Source: Sympetrum striolatum
Lineage: Eukaryota > Arthropoda > Insecta > Odonata > Libellulidae
Assembly: GCA_947579665.1 (NCBI GenBank)
Contig: OX388345.1
Coordinates: 35,431,849-35,495,848 of the forward strand
Direction of reading: 5' to 3'
DNA length: 64,000 nucleotides
Within the stretch, counting starts at the first letter, position 1, and each line of letters begins with the position of its first letter. Below the pieces are notes generated by a model that saw only the letters and a program-made list of their open reading frames with translations, made no database searches and was not told where the DNA came from. Of this stretch, positions 23,800-37,017 are shown piece by piece. Both the position numbers and the translations under genes were made by a program.

Positions 23800-24760
23800 T
23801 GTTCCTGATGGATCCATACCTCAAAGTCACGGCCCAAGCTGTCTTTTCTATTGTAACAGAAAATTAGGAAATATTAAGTGGTTCTTGAGGAGAAAGCAAA
23901 ACTTGTATTATCATGTTATCACAGAAAAAATATTTTCGCGGCAGTAAAACACAATGAGAACGAGTGAAAATCTGCGAAATATGTAAGAATGCATAAAGAA
24001 AAGAGAGATTGGTATCAACAAATTGTTGTTATCTAGTTATAATTGATGGAAAGTCGATAGTAAAAGCTGTAATTTGAAGAGAAATAGTTAAAGGCACAGG
24101 AAACAGAAGAGAGTTAACCGAAAATCAGGTTAGCAATACAATACTATTCAATTGTAAGGGATGATAGTTGAGAAACACAATGATAAGAAAAAAGATGAGG
24201 AGTTAGCAAAGATTTAACAGCATTAAATATTTAAATCGATTCACTGAATTCATAATTCATTTGGATGTCGTATATACAATTTCTATCGCTACTTATGTAT
24301 TTTTATGATGTTATGCATGTTCTGTTATTCATGTGTTTCTATGATGTTTATGTCCTAAACTAAAATACATTTATATTCAAATCGCATATCATCTTTAAAA
24401 CGTTGCCTTGGTTTATAAACAAATTTTTATTTATCTTATCATTTAGTACTCACGAAACTGGTTGTACTACTGAACTAAATAATATCCATTACTCTATTGT
24501 AGTTTTGGTTTTGTAGCTACTTTTCCTATAACTTAATTTCTTGCTTTCCACTATGTTCTTCACCGTTAATATTGATTTATTTATGAGAATATGTATCTGT
24601 ATTGGCTTGTTTGACTTTCAGATCTCTCTAAACCTGCTTTTCCATAAGAATTCACTGAACTAAGGTTATCCCCCTTCTTGCGGGTGTTTTACTGCTTCGG
24701 CTTATTTTTTTCCTAAGCTAAACCTTTGGTTTTTAAACCCGCAATGTAGTTTTTTCTGTG
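23800..24760. other. Noncoding stretch, no gene seen
   Basis: AT-rich sequence. The T-rich character of about 24250-24760 may be the eroded 3' region of the LINE fragments that follow, but no protein similarity survives. Confidence 0.35.
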
Positions 24761-24769
24761 TACTTTATT

Positions 24770-24884
24770 TGAAGCAATCTGTTCTTTAAAATTTATAAGA
24801 CGAAAGGTTGGATATGAGAAGAGACTTAAAAATCTCAATCTCGCCCTAATAAATGACGTTTTACTATTATTATTATTATAACAA
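24770..24884 (+). mobile_element. LINE 3' terminus, family A copy
   Basis: The segment ends CTAATAAATGACGTTTTAC followed by (TAT)n at about 24861-24880. Its reverse complement aligns with 55250-55345 (shared words GGG.(A)AGATTGA, ATAAATTTTAAAGAA and AGATTGCTT) and more weakly with 38590-38680. A shared terminal sequence with a triplet-repeat tail indicates a common non-LTR element. No coding sequence remains. Confidence 0.55.
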
Positions 24885-25019
24885 GCCTTAATTTTATTTT
24901 AACATGCAGTGTGTTTGTATTGATATTGATATGTAGATGTATTTAACCGTAGTTTTAATATTTTTTGGTACTCTACACCTATTAAACTCTTCTTTTGACA
25001 TTCCTATAATTCTACTGTA

Positions 25020-25187
25020 GATTACCTAAATGGAACCTGCTGACAAGCATTTTGCTTAGCAGGACCAGACTGTTTTGTTTCTATGTAAGTTTGAGCTGTG
25101 AATGATAACCTTTTCTTTGTATTTTTTTCATTCTTGGTAATTGTGTTTAAAATTGTATTGAATAAAAATTTTATTATTATTATTATG
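25020..25187 (+). mobile_element. LINE 3' end with terminal hairpin and (ATT)n tail
   Basis: A two-part hairpin is present: CCTGCT (25036-25041) with AGCAGG (25058-25063), enclosing AAGCA (25045-25049) with TGCTT (25053-25057). About 100 bp later the segment ends GAATAAAAATTTTATT followed by (ATT)n to about 25186. The hairpin-plus-triplet-tail layout parallels the LINE end at 3866-4001. The 5' limit is unknown and no ORF survives. Confidence 0.5.
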
Positions 25188-25333
25188 GTGAAAATTATTA
25201 AAAAGGGGGTTAAAAAGATAATAATTCACCCTTGGTATTCAATAAAGGAATCTGAGTCGAATCACATTTAACTCTGCGAACTGAAGGGGGTGGAAGTTCA
25301 AGGGAGCGTGAAACTACTTGATTTGAGAGCAAC

Positions 25334-25352
25334 TTCATAAAGAGAGAGAGAG
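25334..25352. repeat. (GA)n microsatellite
   Basis: A short AGAGAGAGAGAG run within purine-rich DNA. Confidence 0.6.
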
Positions 25353-27639
25353 ACGGGCTGCATGAACAGTGGCAGTAGTTGAAAAGATCGATGGCTAGAT
25401 TAATTTCATTGATAGATGTTGATAGATCGATTGCTCTTTCAGGCGAGACTGAAACAACGAAATGTTTGTCGATCTGATCTTACTTGGAAGGGTATGAAGG
25501 ATATAGCCAAGGTACGCTTTCTTAGTTGAACAACGAGAGTTTTAACGTTTAACCCCATTTAAAAGAGAAGAGAAATAACGCAAATTAATGAAATGGTATG
25601 CATTTTTATGAATTAAATCATCCAAAAGCAAAAAAATCGTTAGTGGTATTTTTCTAGGTTTCTTTGCAGGTAGTCGGGATCGAGGAGGTTCGCCCACCGG
25701 AAGTCTGATATTCCACGACTCTCGTTCGGTTTCAGACCTCATTAACGACAGTACTTCTCAATCTCGGCTACCTGCAATGCAACCCAGAAAATTACCTACT
25801 AAGTACTCACATCTTCCCCGAAAAATAAAGGAAACCAAGAAGTATATTTCCCTCACGAACTATGACCTTTTTGTTGACTCTCTATCGGCGATACGAAGGA
25901 AACTTCACTGATCGTCTAGCGTTTTATAATTTTTGTGTATACTTTCACTCTGGTTCACATTTCCTCAGTGTCTAATTTTTATGCCTTTTCTTTGTTTTCT
26001 TGTTTTATTATTATCTATTGTCTTATTTATTTACTAGTATTGTTATTGTTAAAGTATTACAACACATCTGATTGGGATTTCCTGTATGTGCTTAATAAGA
26101 TATTATTAATATTTTTACCACCACTAGCCAAAAAAATGAACGACATTATTGAGTAAGCAATAATTACACCACAAATAAACAACCGAATAAAGTAAAGCTG
26201 CATAAGACTATCATTATGAAGAACGCTAATTCAGAAAAATGGCCAATTAAATGGCCTTTAGTTACCGCATATGGTATATGAAATACAAACATTAATCACG
26301 TATGTGTGCGGATTCAAAATGTAATAAGAGAAACACGAATAAAGAGAGAAGAGCAGAAAAAGGACGAGATGAATGTATGGGAATGATTGAAGCGGAATGG
26401 CAAAGAAAGAGAGCAGCGATCGAAGGGCATTGGCTTCGAATCTGAAAAGACTCCTTCTCGTGCCCGCAGAGCATGAAACAAATCGGCAGCGAAAGGGAGG
26501 TCAAAAGAAAGGAAAAAGAAGCACGATTCCCTTTCCAGATATACTTCTGCCAATTCCCTCGAATGCACCAATGATCGGAAAGAAGGAAACGGAATGGCTT
26601 ACTGAAAAATTGGGACGAAGAAAATACCACAGTAATAAGAAAGGTACCACAGGCTTAAGAAAACCGTTTCTCATTAAATATGTTACAATTTAAAAGCATA
26701 AAAAAATATTACATACTATAAAAATTGGAGCAGTAGAAAAAATAGCAAAACCAAACTATCTTTGGGCAGAAAATTCATATTTTTGAGAAAATGTCTAGGT
26801 ATACACATAATCAAGGTCAAGCTAAAGGTATGAAAAATCCTTTCCTTACCAAAATTCGCATTTTTTTTCAAAATAAAATATTTTGCTTAGAAAAATTAAG
26901 GCTGAATAAATGAATTAAAATTCATAATCCCCTGCGAGAGGTAGTTCATTTGCTTCCTCATCAATAATTTTCAGTACCATGATAATGTATGCAGTTTTAT
27001 ATTGAAAGAGGAGCTATCTCCGATATCTTATTGAAGGGTTCACCTCCTTACCCAGGTAATTAAAATCGGCAATAAACTTCAAACTCTGGTAAAAATTAAC
27101 GTTTTCTACTATAATTTAATGGCTGCAATTTAATTCTACTTTTTGTGAAGGTTGTTCGTTTTGATCATTAACTAAAGGATATAATGGCCACCTATGCCCC
27201 TAGAACAAATTGTATACTCTTGAAATAATAATTTTAATAATAAATGAAATCGTCTCATCCTTAACTAGGTGATATTACATACCTAATTGTGATTAATAAT
27301 ATTCAATGGTCTTAATAAATTTAAAAAAAAATATTTTGTTGCTTGAACTTCCTTTTATTTAATATTAATAATAATAAACAATAATAATTTATAAGTTTAA
27401 GTAATAATTTACTTTATTCTATATTTTTTTTTAAATAAATTTGTGGAATAAGATATAAGTTTATTTAATCTTACGTGTTTAAGATGAAGTTCCACCCAGA
27501 AAAGGCCGAAGTGATGGAATTTATAAAAAACATTTATCATGCATAACGAAATATGCTATCCATACAAATATAAGAGGTTCATCGAAAGGTAAAAATAAAA
27601 ATGAAATGAAAGTAGACCGATGTTCACTTTTCCACAGGT

Positions 27640-27960
27640 TTTCCACAATATCACGGCCGCCTCCGTCGATTTGGTAAAAATACAGTTGGTAATATACAAC
27701 GAGTCAAGATAACGGAGCTGAGCAAAAAACTACGACCGAAATAGAGTAAAACGCGCGGAATGGTTGGAAATAATTCAGTCGTAACGCGATTTGAGACGTG
27801 TCAAAGGTGTCGGAGGGAACAAACGGCCCAAAAATCAAGGAATATCGAGTCAGTGACGTTTTGTACTTTCATAAACCGACCTATTAATGACCGGAGAAAT
27901 CCCGCCCGACGCATTTGACGTTCGCTCCATCAACTGAAAAAGGGTTTGACATAACACCAA
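27640..27960. promoter_or_regulatory. Candidate cis-regulatory island
   Basis: A CpG-rich stretch in AT-rich surroundings, with words such as AATATCACGGCC, GTCAAGATAACGG, TTTCATAAACC and CCTATTAATGACC. It lacks coding signals. Only its composition and short homeodomain- or GATA-like words support the call. Confidence 0.2.
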
Positions 27961-27969
27961 TTTAGGAAG

Positions 27970-30900
27970 TCAACGTGGAAACAGACCGGAGCCGGAAAAC
28001 AAAACAATATTTCTCATCAATTCGGACATCTCGAGGAGATGAATAGAAAGTTTTTCGGTAAAAGATAACACAAGCACCCAAACCGACGGAAATAAAAACT
28101 CTGCCGGGTTTCCTGCCTCTTTGAGGGAGAAAGCAAGTGAAGAGAAAGCAGAATGCAATAAAGAAAACACGGGTCCGCTCATCTCTTGCAAATCGCTGGA
28201 CATTCGACAGGCCGATTCGCGCCCTAGAATTTTTTTCGCGCGAAATGCAAAGAAGAGCCGGCCGATATCTCCTCGGAAAAAACTTGTTTACCTTATTTTT
28301 ACGGCCTATAAAATTCGAGCGCTAATTTAACTGTTGGGATACAAATGAACCGAGACACTTGAGCATATGTCGGACTTGGCGGAGGGATGTTAAAGCGAGA
28401 ATTCTTCGCTCGAGGAGTGAAATGAATCTGTCGATGTTGGGTCGCCCAATTTTTTTCCGCGATTTTTTTCGAGACGCTAATTTGCATGGGAATGCAAAAG
28501 GACTTTCCCTGCCTCGAAGCCTTTCTTAATTCAGGAGAACTTTGTTGTGCCACGCGCTTAGAAATTCAATAACTTTGATCTTGAACGCCGTCTTCAGTTC
28601 AAGGCTAATTAAAACCATCATCAATCAAGCAGAAGATCGATGATTGAATTTCAAAGCGCTGAGCTAAGAAAGTAAGCCGGAGTGACTCACCGAGAAGCCT
28701 GTCTATCCTACGTGGTAATTAAAGGAGTAATTAGAAGTAATCGAGGAATAATACGCGAAGATCGACTTCTTGCGGGGGTCGCGGAGAAGCGAAAATGTTT
28801 CCAAAGGTCAAACGCCAACGGAGCAAGAAACTTACTTTTCGAAGAGTCCTGAGCATGCCCTGCAGATATGCTGACAGAATTTCATATTTGGATAGAAGCG
28901 AAGAGGCTTTACGATGCTGAGAATAGAATGAGATTAAGGAAGAATGCATGAAAGATGTAAGAGAAGAAATCAAAGAGAGAAAAGGGCGGGGTTTCTTCAA
29001 AAGCAATAAGGAAGCCGTTCCTTTCCTTTCGGGCATCGGAGCCAGGAATCGAAGGGCTTAAGGCTGCAGATAAGGTCCTTACCATTGGGTTGCGGGGTAA
29101 AGCCGTCAACAAATCCTCCCGAATCCCCTTCCTTTCCCTTAGGAATACGTCGTAAAGTAAGTCGATTTGAAGGAACAGACGAAGGTAAAAGAATCGATTC
29201 CCGAAAGCATTTCTTTTCTCTGACACGAATCGCAAAAGTTTCTAAGAACACTCGGAAGTAATAAATTCTAGGTCATGAAGTCTAATTCTAGAACATAAGT
29301 CATGAAGTTGCTTTCTTTCCTCGCTCTCACTGAAAGAAATTGATCGATCGAAAGAAGTGCAATTGCCACTTTGTTGCAGCCTACACCAAAATTAGAACGT
29401 AATTAAAACTAGATTGATATCTTAAACATATTTGGTGGCCAATAAAGCAAATTATAACGGATTAGAATGCACAGGAAATTAGAGCTGAATTTTTTAGCCA
29501 ACGCTTGGATTAATAATACACTTTGACGAAACGGAACTGTTTTACTTTATTTCCTTCCTCTCCAAACCATCTAACATAACATATTATTCTAAAACTGTAT
29601 CTAATTTACTACCATCATTATTGTACGTTAAAGAAATCAAACCTAGCCTGTCCAACCCAATGCGGTTTTCATGAAATCTCTAATCACCTAAGAGTAATTT
29701 TCATTATTATAGATTATTTATTTATCACATCGAAGATAAATATTACGTATTAAAACTAAGGTAATATGTTATTTAATTGAAGCTTTCTTACTTTTTATCA
29801 CCAGATTGATCCTGTTCTTTCTCTTTGAATAGGAAAAGAATATTTCCTCTGTAGTAATTAGTTAAAAATGAAAGATTCACAAACTTCATTCCTAGATAAA
29901 CGGCAGGTACAAAGAAAGGACACTTAGCATCAAAATCTTCAATAGTGAAGAAAAGAATCAAGATTCTAACAGACCCTTAAGTAAGTAAACCCATTTCCAC
30001 AGCAAATTGTTCAAAGACGAAGAGACCATGTTTTTATGGGTTTTACAAACAGAGAATATTATAAGGCCAAAGTTTACAGAAAAAGCATCGAATAAAGCCA
30101 AGACAAAATCAAGCTATGAATGTAGACAAAATTATATGTTATTAATAATGATGAAATATATATTAAAGTAGACAATCACTAATAATTCGTTCATTTCTAT
30201 ATGAAGTATCTTAAAATTGGACAATGAATAATACCTGTGATTAATATATAATTTAGTGTATATTGGAAATTAATTTCTAATCTATAATTAAATTTAATTG
30301 GATAAAATAATTATTAATCCTAATAATTATAATTTTGATTCAACTGTAAAATAATCAAATAATTTATCATTTCATTGATTCTAATACGAATTTATACACT
30401 TGCGATGGTCATTATGGATTTCACTTACATCGCTGTATGAAAACAGTTTATAGGACGTTACAACAAGCAACTCCAACATACCCCGCCTCTCGAATCGGAC
30501 TAAACACTTTCTCCCAGTTCCAAAACAAGAATTCGGGATCAAACAAAAACAAACAAATTTCTCCGCATTGTCCCGCAACAAAGAGAAATAGGCCAAAACG
30601 TCCTCCTAATTGCGTCAAGAATGACACCTCGGGAGGAGAGAACACGCCCTATTTCCGAAGCACGCATCTCTCCAACGGGTTCCGCCGGAAAGTTATTCGG
30701 AGCGCGGTGAAAACAACGACAACAAGACGAACTGAATAATTCACTTTAAAAATATAAATGGAACACAATGGAGCACTCAATGAGGAGGATGATGCGGGAG
30801 AAACAAGACGGAGAGAGAGGGAGTGTCCGTAGAAATGAAAGACCATTTCCGCCCCGTGTGTTTTCGTCAGAGAGCTTTCTATCACCCCGGAGACACGTAG

Positions 30901-31500
30901 CGGTACCTTGAGGCAGGGATCGAAGAAACAAAAAGATCGGAGTAAAGGTGGGAAAAGGGAAAGATGGCACCCAGGGCGTTCGGATAAAAACGGTGGATTC
31001 TCCAGACAGTCCCTTTCCATTTCCTAACCTAATTTGGAGCTGCACACATCTGAACGCACGCAACGGCTGCCGTGGAATGCTATCCCAGTTCATCTCGCCC
31101 TAATCTCGCTACATCCTTGCACAGATGTGTGGAATTAGGGTGGGGGTTAGGAGAGCATGTTCGTTAGCCGACTGTATTCACGATTCGCCCATGTATCTCG
31201 CCCGATTCACATTTTTATCGCTTCATCTCCGATGGATCCAGTGTCACGAGTTCCCGGGTGTTGTAATTTAACGAAAATGCGGGATCGTAAAACTTGGAGA
31301 TTCCCGTCCCGTGAGAAAAGCTGCAGGAGATGGAAGGACAGATATGCGCGTAGATGTGTATCCTTATTTGGACCATGTCCAATGCTAAACAATTGAGAAA
31401 TCTCGAAACCCGAAGCGGCGGGATATCCAATACGAAGATGGATCAATCAAGGCGAAGCGTTCGATCATTTAATGGCGTATTGTTGCGCTAACGTTGTCGT
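27970..31500. other. GC-richer noncoding stretch, no gene seen
   Basis: Segments at about 27970-28550, 28680-29250 and 30430-31450 are GC-richer and carry overlapping open frames on both strands. Several frames overlap at one place, none has recognised motifs, and their amino-acid make-up follows local strand composition. The intervening 29260-30420 is AT-rich and featureless. Confidence 0.4.
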
Positions 31501-32284
31501 GGAATCCAGAGCTGGCAGGTTGACAGAAACCGTGAAGCTTTACATTTAATTTTTATGGTTTAAAAGGTTAAATTCCGTTAAAATTCTTCGACTAACTCTT
31601 TGCGACATTTAAGGGAATAGAGTAGGCCAATAAGGATTAGTAAGTGTCAAGTGAAGACTCCGAAGAGACGTTCCTGGACAGAGAGAAGACAGAGAACAGC
31701 CGCTGAATCATTTTTAAAGCAGGATGTTTAGTATAGAATTGTTGAATCACCTTTAAGTCACACAAATTAACAGGAAATTTGGACTAGGATTTTAAATTAT
31801 TTGGAACAAATATTCTTAAAGGATATATAAGAAGCTGAATATGTTTTGAGTGAAATAATACCTCATCCATTCAATATTTCTTATACTTCAATTGCAAAAT
31901 TACAATATTTAAAGAACTATGCTAACTTCAACGTACTTTCTACGCTCCGAGCTATCCTTGAGGGAATTCATAGGAAGAGAACCATTGTGGCGAAGTAAGA
32001 ATAGATATTTATTCACATGAGGATTTAAGTTAAACTTTTGTTAAATGTTTCCGATCGTTCTTCCTATATTTTTCTATTAAATGGAACGCATTAATATTAC
32101 TTATAGCGATCTGTATTAAAAATTATTAGTCACACTTTTTCTGTCCTCATAACACACATATTCCAAGGAATAGGATTTCTTTGCATAAAATAATGGAAAT
32201 ATTCCGCAAAATTATCATCGCACAAGAAATGTAAAATATGTACAAATAAACTTGAACAAATCCAAATGTTTTCAAACAAAATCT

Positions 32285-32310
32285 GTTTCAGCGCACTACG
32301 CCATCTTCAG
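32285..32310 (-). ncRNA. Hammerhead ribozyme-like core
   Basis: On the minus strand the order is CTGAAGA, T, GGCG, loop TAGTG, CGCT, GAAAC. CTGAAGA fits the invariant CUGANGA box and GAAAC fits the GAAA box. GGCG/CGCT forms a 4-bp stem II with one G-U pair. This is the best core in the window. I could not find convincing stems I and III or a cleavage triplet in the flanks. It may be a relic of a Penelope-like or related element, or chance similarity. Confidence 0.35.
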
Positions 32311-33403
32311 GTGTATTGTATCATGGAAATCGAACCAAGTTTCATTGGGTCAGTTTATTAATATTGGAAAATATTCTTATCGAAATCCATATCACAACTT
32401 ATGACGTATTTTAGTTCTGCCATACTTTAATTAAAATCTCCTTGTCTTAACGATTAATTCATTAGCAACACGTCGCTTTTTCTTCAATATAATTTATTGT
32501 TCTAAAAGTAAGCTAAGAAAATGATTTTTCACTGTAAATACTTAGAAATTGGCAAAATCCGCCCACAAGCCAAGAGTCTTAGCTCAGTTGTAGTTCATGA
32601 TATCGCAGAATAAAAAAGACCGGGGTAGACGTTCAATATCATATAACACGATAACTATAAACTTGAACTTAAGTTCAGCAAAAGAGCAACGGTAAAAAAA
32701 TCGCGAGATTAAATTAATCGCGATCCATTAATCTCGAAGTTCGAAACGAGACCTTGTGAAACTTTTTCAGTAACATTCGCTTCACCCTTGAGGTACTCAC
32801 TACGTGACACAGGCCAATAAGCGAGGGCTTGCGATAAAGAGGTTACCGAGGAAGAAATTCTGCTAGTGCATTCCGGCGGATATTTTTTCAGCCGTTTAGA
32901 CGTGAGGGAAGGGATTGCGCGTCGTAAAAGAAAAATCAAAATCGATGATCGGGTGAATTAATAAAAGGTCGAGGAAAAAAGCGAAGGAGATTGATTCTCA
33001 TGGCAGCACTTCTGGGGCCGAATGCGCTTGCGGCTTAGAGAAGGCCTATTTTTTCCCAACCATCCGTCTTCTTTCCGGGAAGTATTTACTGCGGGAGAGA
33101 GAAAGGATTTCTCGGCGGCTTAACAAATATCCTCGTTTACACGGTCCAGTGAGCAGCTCCGCTAATTTTTTTTAAATGGCGTTATTTATTTGGAGAAAAT
33201 CATGGGCGTGGCATCGCAACGGTTTCCCGTCTGACTCATTGGCTGACTGGTATGGCACTCGGTCCTCATAAAGAAAGCATTCTGCATTAGGAAGAAATGT
33301 GTCTTAGCTCGTACTAGAGTCTAGCTCATGTTGTTTTTCTATTTTATGGGAAAATGATAAAAAATTGATTAAAAACTAAAATAATTGGTCAAAATAGTAA
33401 AAG

Positions 33404-33587
33404 AAAGAATCTAAGATAAAATTGTACTTTTACCACATTTTTTTATTTTTACAAAAAACAGTAACACGATCGGTTTCGACAATTTCGTCATCTTCTGGTG
33501 AACATACTCTAAATTCAAATTCATTAATATTAAAAAAATAAAAATAAAAAAAATTTTGGTAAATTACAATTTTATCTTAGATTCTTT
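33404..33587 (-). mobile_element. Inverted-repeat element with hammerhead-like centre
   Basis: Perfect 23-bp termini: AAAGAATCTAAGATAAAATT... at 33404 is exactly complementary to 33565-33587. Inner A/T-rich arms also pair loosely. On the minus strand the centre (33473-33497) reads CAGAAGA, TGAC, GAAATT, GTC, GAAAC. This is a hammerhead-like core with a 3-bp stem II, in which the U of CUGANGA is replaced by A. GATCGTGTTACTG follows, comparable to GTCGTGTTAATC in the 18961 element. No ORF. Confidence 0.6.
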
Positions 33588-33599
33588 CCATTATGGATT

Positions 33600-35780
33600 A
33601 CCACAACACCTCGCCTGATTCTGTGAAAAATAGTAAAAACTTACCAAAAGAGAGGAAATAGAGTTAAACAGGAATAACCGTGTCATCCGTTGAATATTTT
33701 TTCTTTAAATTTACATTCCCGAAATATTTGGAGATCAGTATTAATTTTAATTATTAATCTAATCAATAATAGAAGAAAAGCATTAATTCTAATTTAATGA
33801 AAATTTAACCAGATGTAATAAAAAAGCGACGATTTACTTCATCATAAATAATATAGGCACTGATAAAAATTGATAGGGCATAGGAAATTAGAGTAGCATC
33901 CCAAAAAAATAAAATCGAAGAAAAAATATTCAGTTCAGGGATTTACTAATCTTTCATATTCAGGACTTAAAAATGCCTCATAACCCTAAATAAGTTTTAA
34001 ATGATCTTTATACAGAACAGTATAAAATGATACGATAAATTCAAACAATTTATGAATGGTATATAAAATGATGAAAGACAATATGAAAATAATAAATACG
34101 AATTTAAAATTTTTGTGCTCTTACATATATGTAGTTCCTATTCTATGCGTCACTGAGGATGACTAATTTCCGTCTTATTTTAGTTAAAAATAAAACTCAG
34201 AATTTTTTACATACACTCATTCATTAGAATTCTGTTATACGAATATCTTTTCTTGAGAATTGTTAGAAGAACTTTAGTAAATCATCTATATGAATTTTTT
34301 TTAAATATGCCAAACCATAGTAAAGAAAACCACCAAATGCAATAAATCAATACAAATTCAAAAAGAAAATCACACAAAGATAACCCAAAAAACCTCGAGA
34401 TTCTGTTACAGTAATCAATTCTTAGTGTTTATAAAAGCATCCTATCACCATTCTTCCACATGTTCTCTATTTGTTAGTTACAAAAACCTTCCCTTAACGA
34501 CCAAAGCCATAAAACCAAGAAAACTTGAATTTTGTTAGAATTGGCTTAAAAAACCGGAAACCTCGACAAGCAATCGTTGAATCAAAATGTCTCAAATTAG
34601 TGTAAACCTTCCGAAATGGGTAAAGGAGCATTCCCAAAAAAATGCATCCATTAAAACGAATCCTTTATTGAAGCAAGCCGCTCCTTAAATGTAATAAAAT
34701 ACACGCATGTGATTAAGATCAGCCAAATTGAAAAGTGCCAAACATATGGAGTGACGGAAACACAGCCAATCGGTTGGCTTTTTAAAAGGAAAGAATTGCT
34801 ACATATCAAAAATGCAGAACGCCGAGATCGAGGAAGATAAGAATAGTTGAAAATCTTTCCTCAGTTAAAACGAGAAGCGTAAGAGAAAAAAAGTCAAGAA
34901 GTGCTATCGGGATTGGATGACTTACGAAAGGAATGACTTACGAAATGGAACTTCAAAAGGGATTGATGACCGAAATGAAAAAAGATGCCGAGTTGGAATC
35001 GGGTCATAAAAGAGAAGATGAAGAGAAAAGAGAGAAGGAAAGTTATGAGGGAGAGAGAAGAAAGTGGGCTGAGATAAGAGGAAGTTGACAAAACGGCAAG
35101 AGGGAAGTTATGAAAACATCGACAGTGATATTTGAAATGAGTTAGACGATTGCAAAAAATGAAGACTGAACACTGACGGTGCCATGATTCAGTTGTTGCA
35201 AGCCGTGATTGGCCAATCTTTTTGGCCAGAAAACTCAATTCGAGCGGAATTCACTGTATGGGTCTCAACTTCGTAGTGCATCTCCATCACGATAGAGGAA
35301 TAAAAAAGTTTCTCTTGTAACCGCCGGACTTAAATCTTACAATACCTAGTTTTCAACGTGAGCCTTCAAGACACCTGTCCTACTCTCTTGGCATATTTAT
35401 AATTAAATGCATCATCATTGTGAAAAAGTGTAATAATTTGAGGTTTATTTTCCTGCTATTATTGATGAGTTCTATCACAATATGATATGACTACGATACA
35501 ATACAACACACCTCTCCTCACACCAACGAGATCTCTTTGGTATTGAGATTCGGAGCCAAAATGTAAAATTAAATTTTTGATTTACCAAGGAAAATGTTTT
35601 GTCTTTTCCAAGGTTTAAATTCGATTTTTACTTATACACATCTCATAGGAGAAATTAAAATCCTGCTTTCTGACGATATTTGTATGTTAATGTTTTCCAT
35701 ACTTTCTAGTACTTGCATACTGAATTTGTAGCAATTGCATATATATTCCTACAATAAAACTATTATTGTATCTTACCTGC
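33600..35780. other. Noncoding stretch, no gene seen
   Basis: AT-rich sequence. A strongly purine-rich tract lies at about 34860-35110 (GAGAAGATGAAGAG-type words). The open frame on its complement is rich in S, F and L and is a compositional artefact. Confidence 0.4.
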
Positions 35781-35787
35781 ATCTTCT

Positions 35788-36345
35788 TACTGCAATAATG
35801 AAATACAATCAAGAATTGGAATGGCAAAGGAAAATTTTTGGAAATACAACAATCTAATGGGAGGAGAGATCAACATGAAATTAAAACTGAAAATGTTGAG
35901 GTGTTATGTTTGGCCGGTTTTCCTGTATGGGTGCGAAACATGGACAATCTTAAAAAGCATGGAAAAGAGAATAAATGCATTGGACACATGGTTTGCCAGA
36001 AGAATGCTGAAAATTAAGTGGTCAAACAGAATAACAAATGAAGAAGTTTGGAGAAGAATAGGAAGCAGGTATAGCCTATTGAATGAAGTGAAAAGAAGAA
36101 AGTGGAAATACGCGGGACATGTGCTGAGGAGATCGTCTGGGGAGAGAATCGTGACAGCGCTGGAAGGATGGACAGTAAGGAAGAGAAAAAGAGGGAGACC
36201 AAGGATGGAATGGTTGGACAATTTAAAGAACTGGACGGATATTAACAAATATGAGGAATTGAAAAGGAAAGCAAGTAGAAGAGAAGAGTGGAGATCCATG
36301 AGAGCTAACCTCCTGATAGGAGAAGCTACCAATTGATTGATTATA
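35788..36345 (+). mobile_element. RTE-like LINE 3' end
   Basis: Homology to LINE ORF2 begins before the first ATG: codons at 35791-35820 read CNNEIQSRIG, matching the usual C..EI..RI. lead-in. It continues in frame to a stop at 36334-36336. A TGAT repeat (TTGATTGATTAT) follows at once, which fits the very short 3' UTR and microsatellite tail of RTE-type elements. Reading upstream, the frame meets a stop at 35755, so the copy is 5' truncated and lacks the endonuclease and polymerase domains. Confidence 0.75.
35821..36336 (+). pseudogene. C-terminal fragment of LINE reverse transcriptase ORF (RTE-like)
   Basis: 171 uninterrupted residues downstream of the polymerase core. Landmarks are YGCETWT (36-42), RRMLKIKWSNRITNEEV (60-76), RKWKYAGHVLRR (93-104) and GRPRMEWLDNL (125-135). 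These motifs define the conserved C-terminal region of many arthropod RTE-type (and related) endonuclease-reverse transcriptase proteins. The catalytic YADD-type motif and the endonuclease lie upstream in a full element and are absent. The frame has no internal stop, so the copy is relatively young. The ATG is an internal methionine. Clade assignment (RTE versus a neighbouring clade) rests on motif memory only. Confidence 0.8.
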
Positions 36346-37015
36346 TCTTATCCAGCGAAAGCATCAATATTACTTACTCGAAGCAATGGCAGCTGATGCT
36401 ATCCATATCTTTCATAGGCTATAGATTAGATTTAGGATTACCATTTATAGTGTATTATTACCATTTATAGATTAGCATTTATAGGAAAAACTTTCGAAAA
36501 TGTTTCTGCAGACGTGATTCAGATTAATAAGTAATCGATGGAGAAGATTGAGATGAAATTTGAGCTTCGCATCGATGAACATGGATATTCGACAGGAATG
36601 GAATTAAGAAGCCGCGATACTTTGAATCCTTACGAGTGAATGGAAGACAGAATGACGCGTAAATCTGAGAGAGAGAACGGTGTGCTTGATATGTAATGAC
36701 ACGAGGATTAAGAGATCTAAAGCTGAAAAGAGTAGATCGGGATGGAAAGGGGTGGCTAGAGGAAAGAAAAATAAGATAGGTTAATTCGTGAAAGGAAAGC
36801 ATGTCCTTTCGGATGCGGATCTACTTAGACCTTTTATCGACAGTTACTGGAATTGAATAAACGACATCTACGATTACAAATCAACTTTAAAATCTTCAGA
36901 AGTAAAGGCGAATATTATGGTCTTTTACAAAGGAAGGAATTACGGACTTAAACCTCGAATGAGGAGCGCTGTTTGTAAGCCTTTCGCTCATTGATACTCA
37001 ATAAAATTTCTTTGA
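36346..37015. other. Noncoding stretch, no gene seen
   Basis: Shortly after the LINE a small local repetition occurs (ACCATTTATAG-type words at about 36440-36470). The rest is unremarkable, mildly purine-rich sequence. Confidence 0.4.
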
Positions 37016-37017
37016 AT

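Noticed and set aside
26292..26693. Frames of 85-112 codons on both strands
   Set aside because: Opposite-strand frames overlap one another within purine-biased DNA and none has recognisable motifs.
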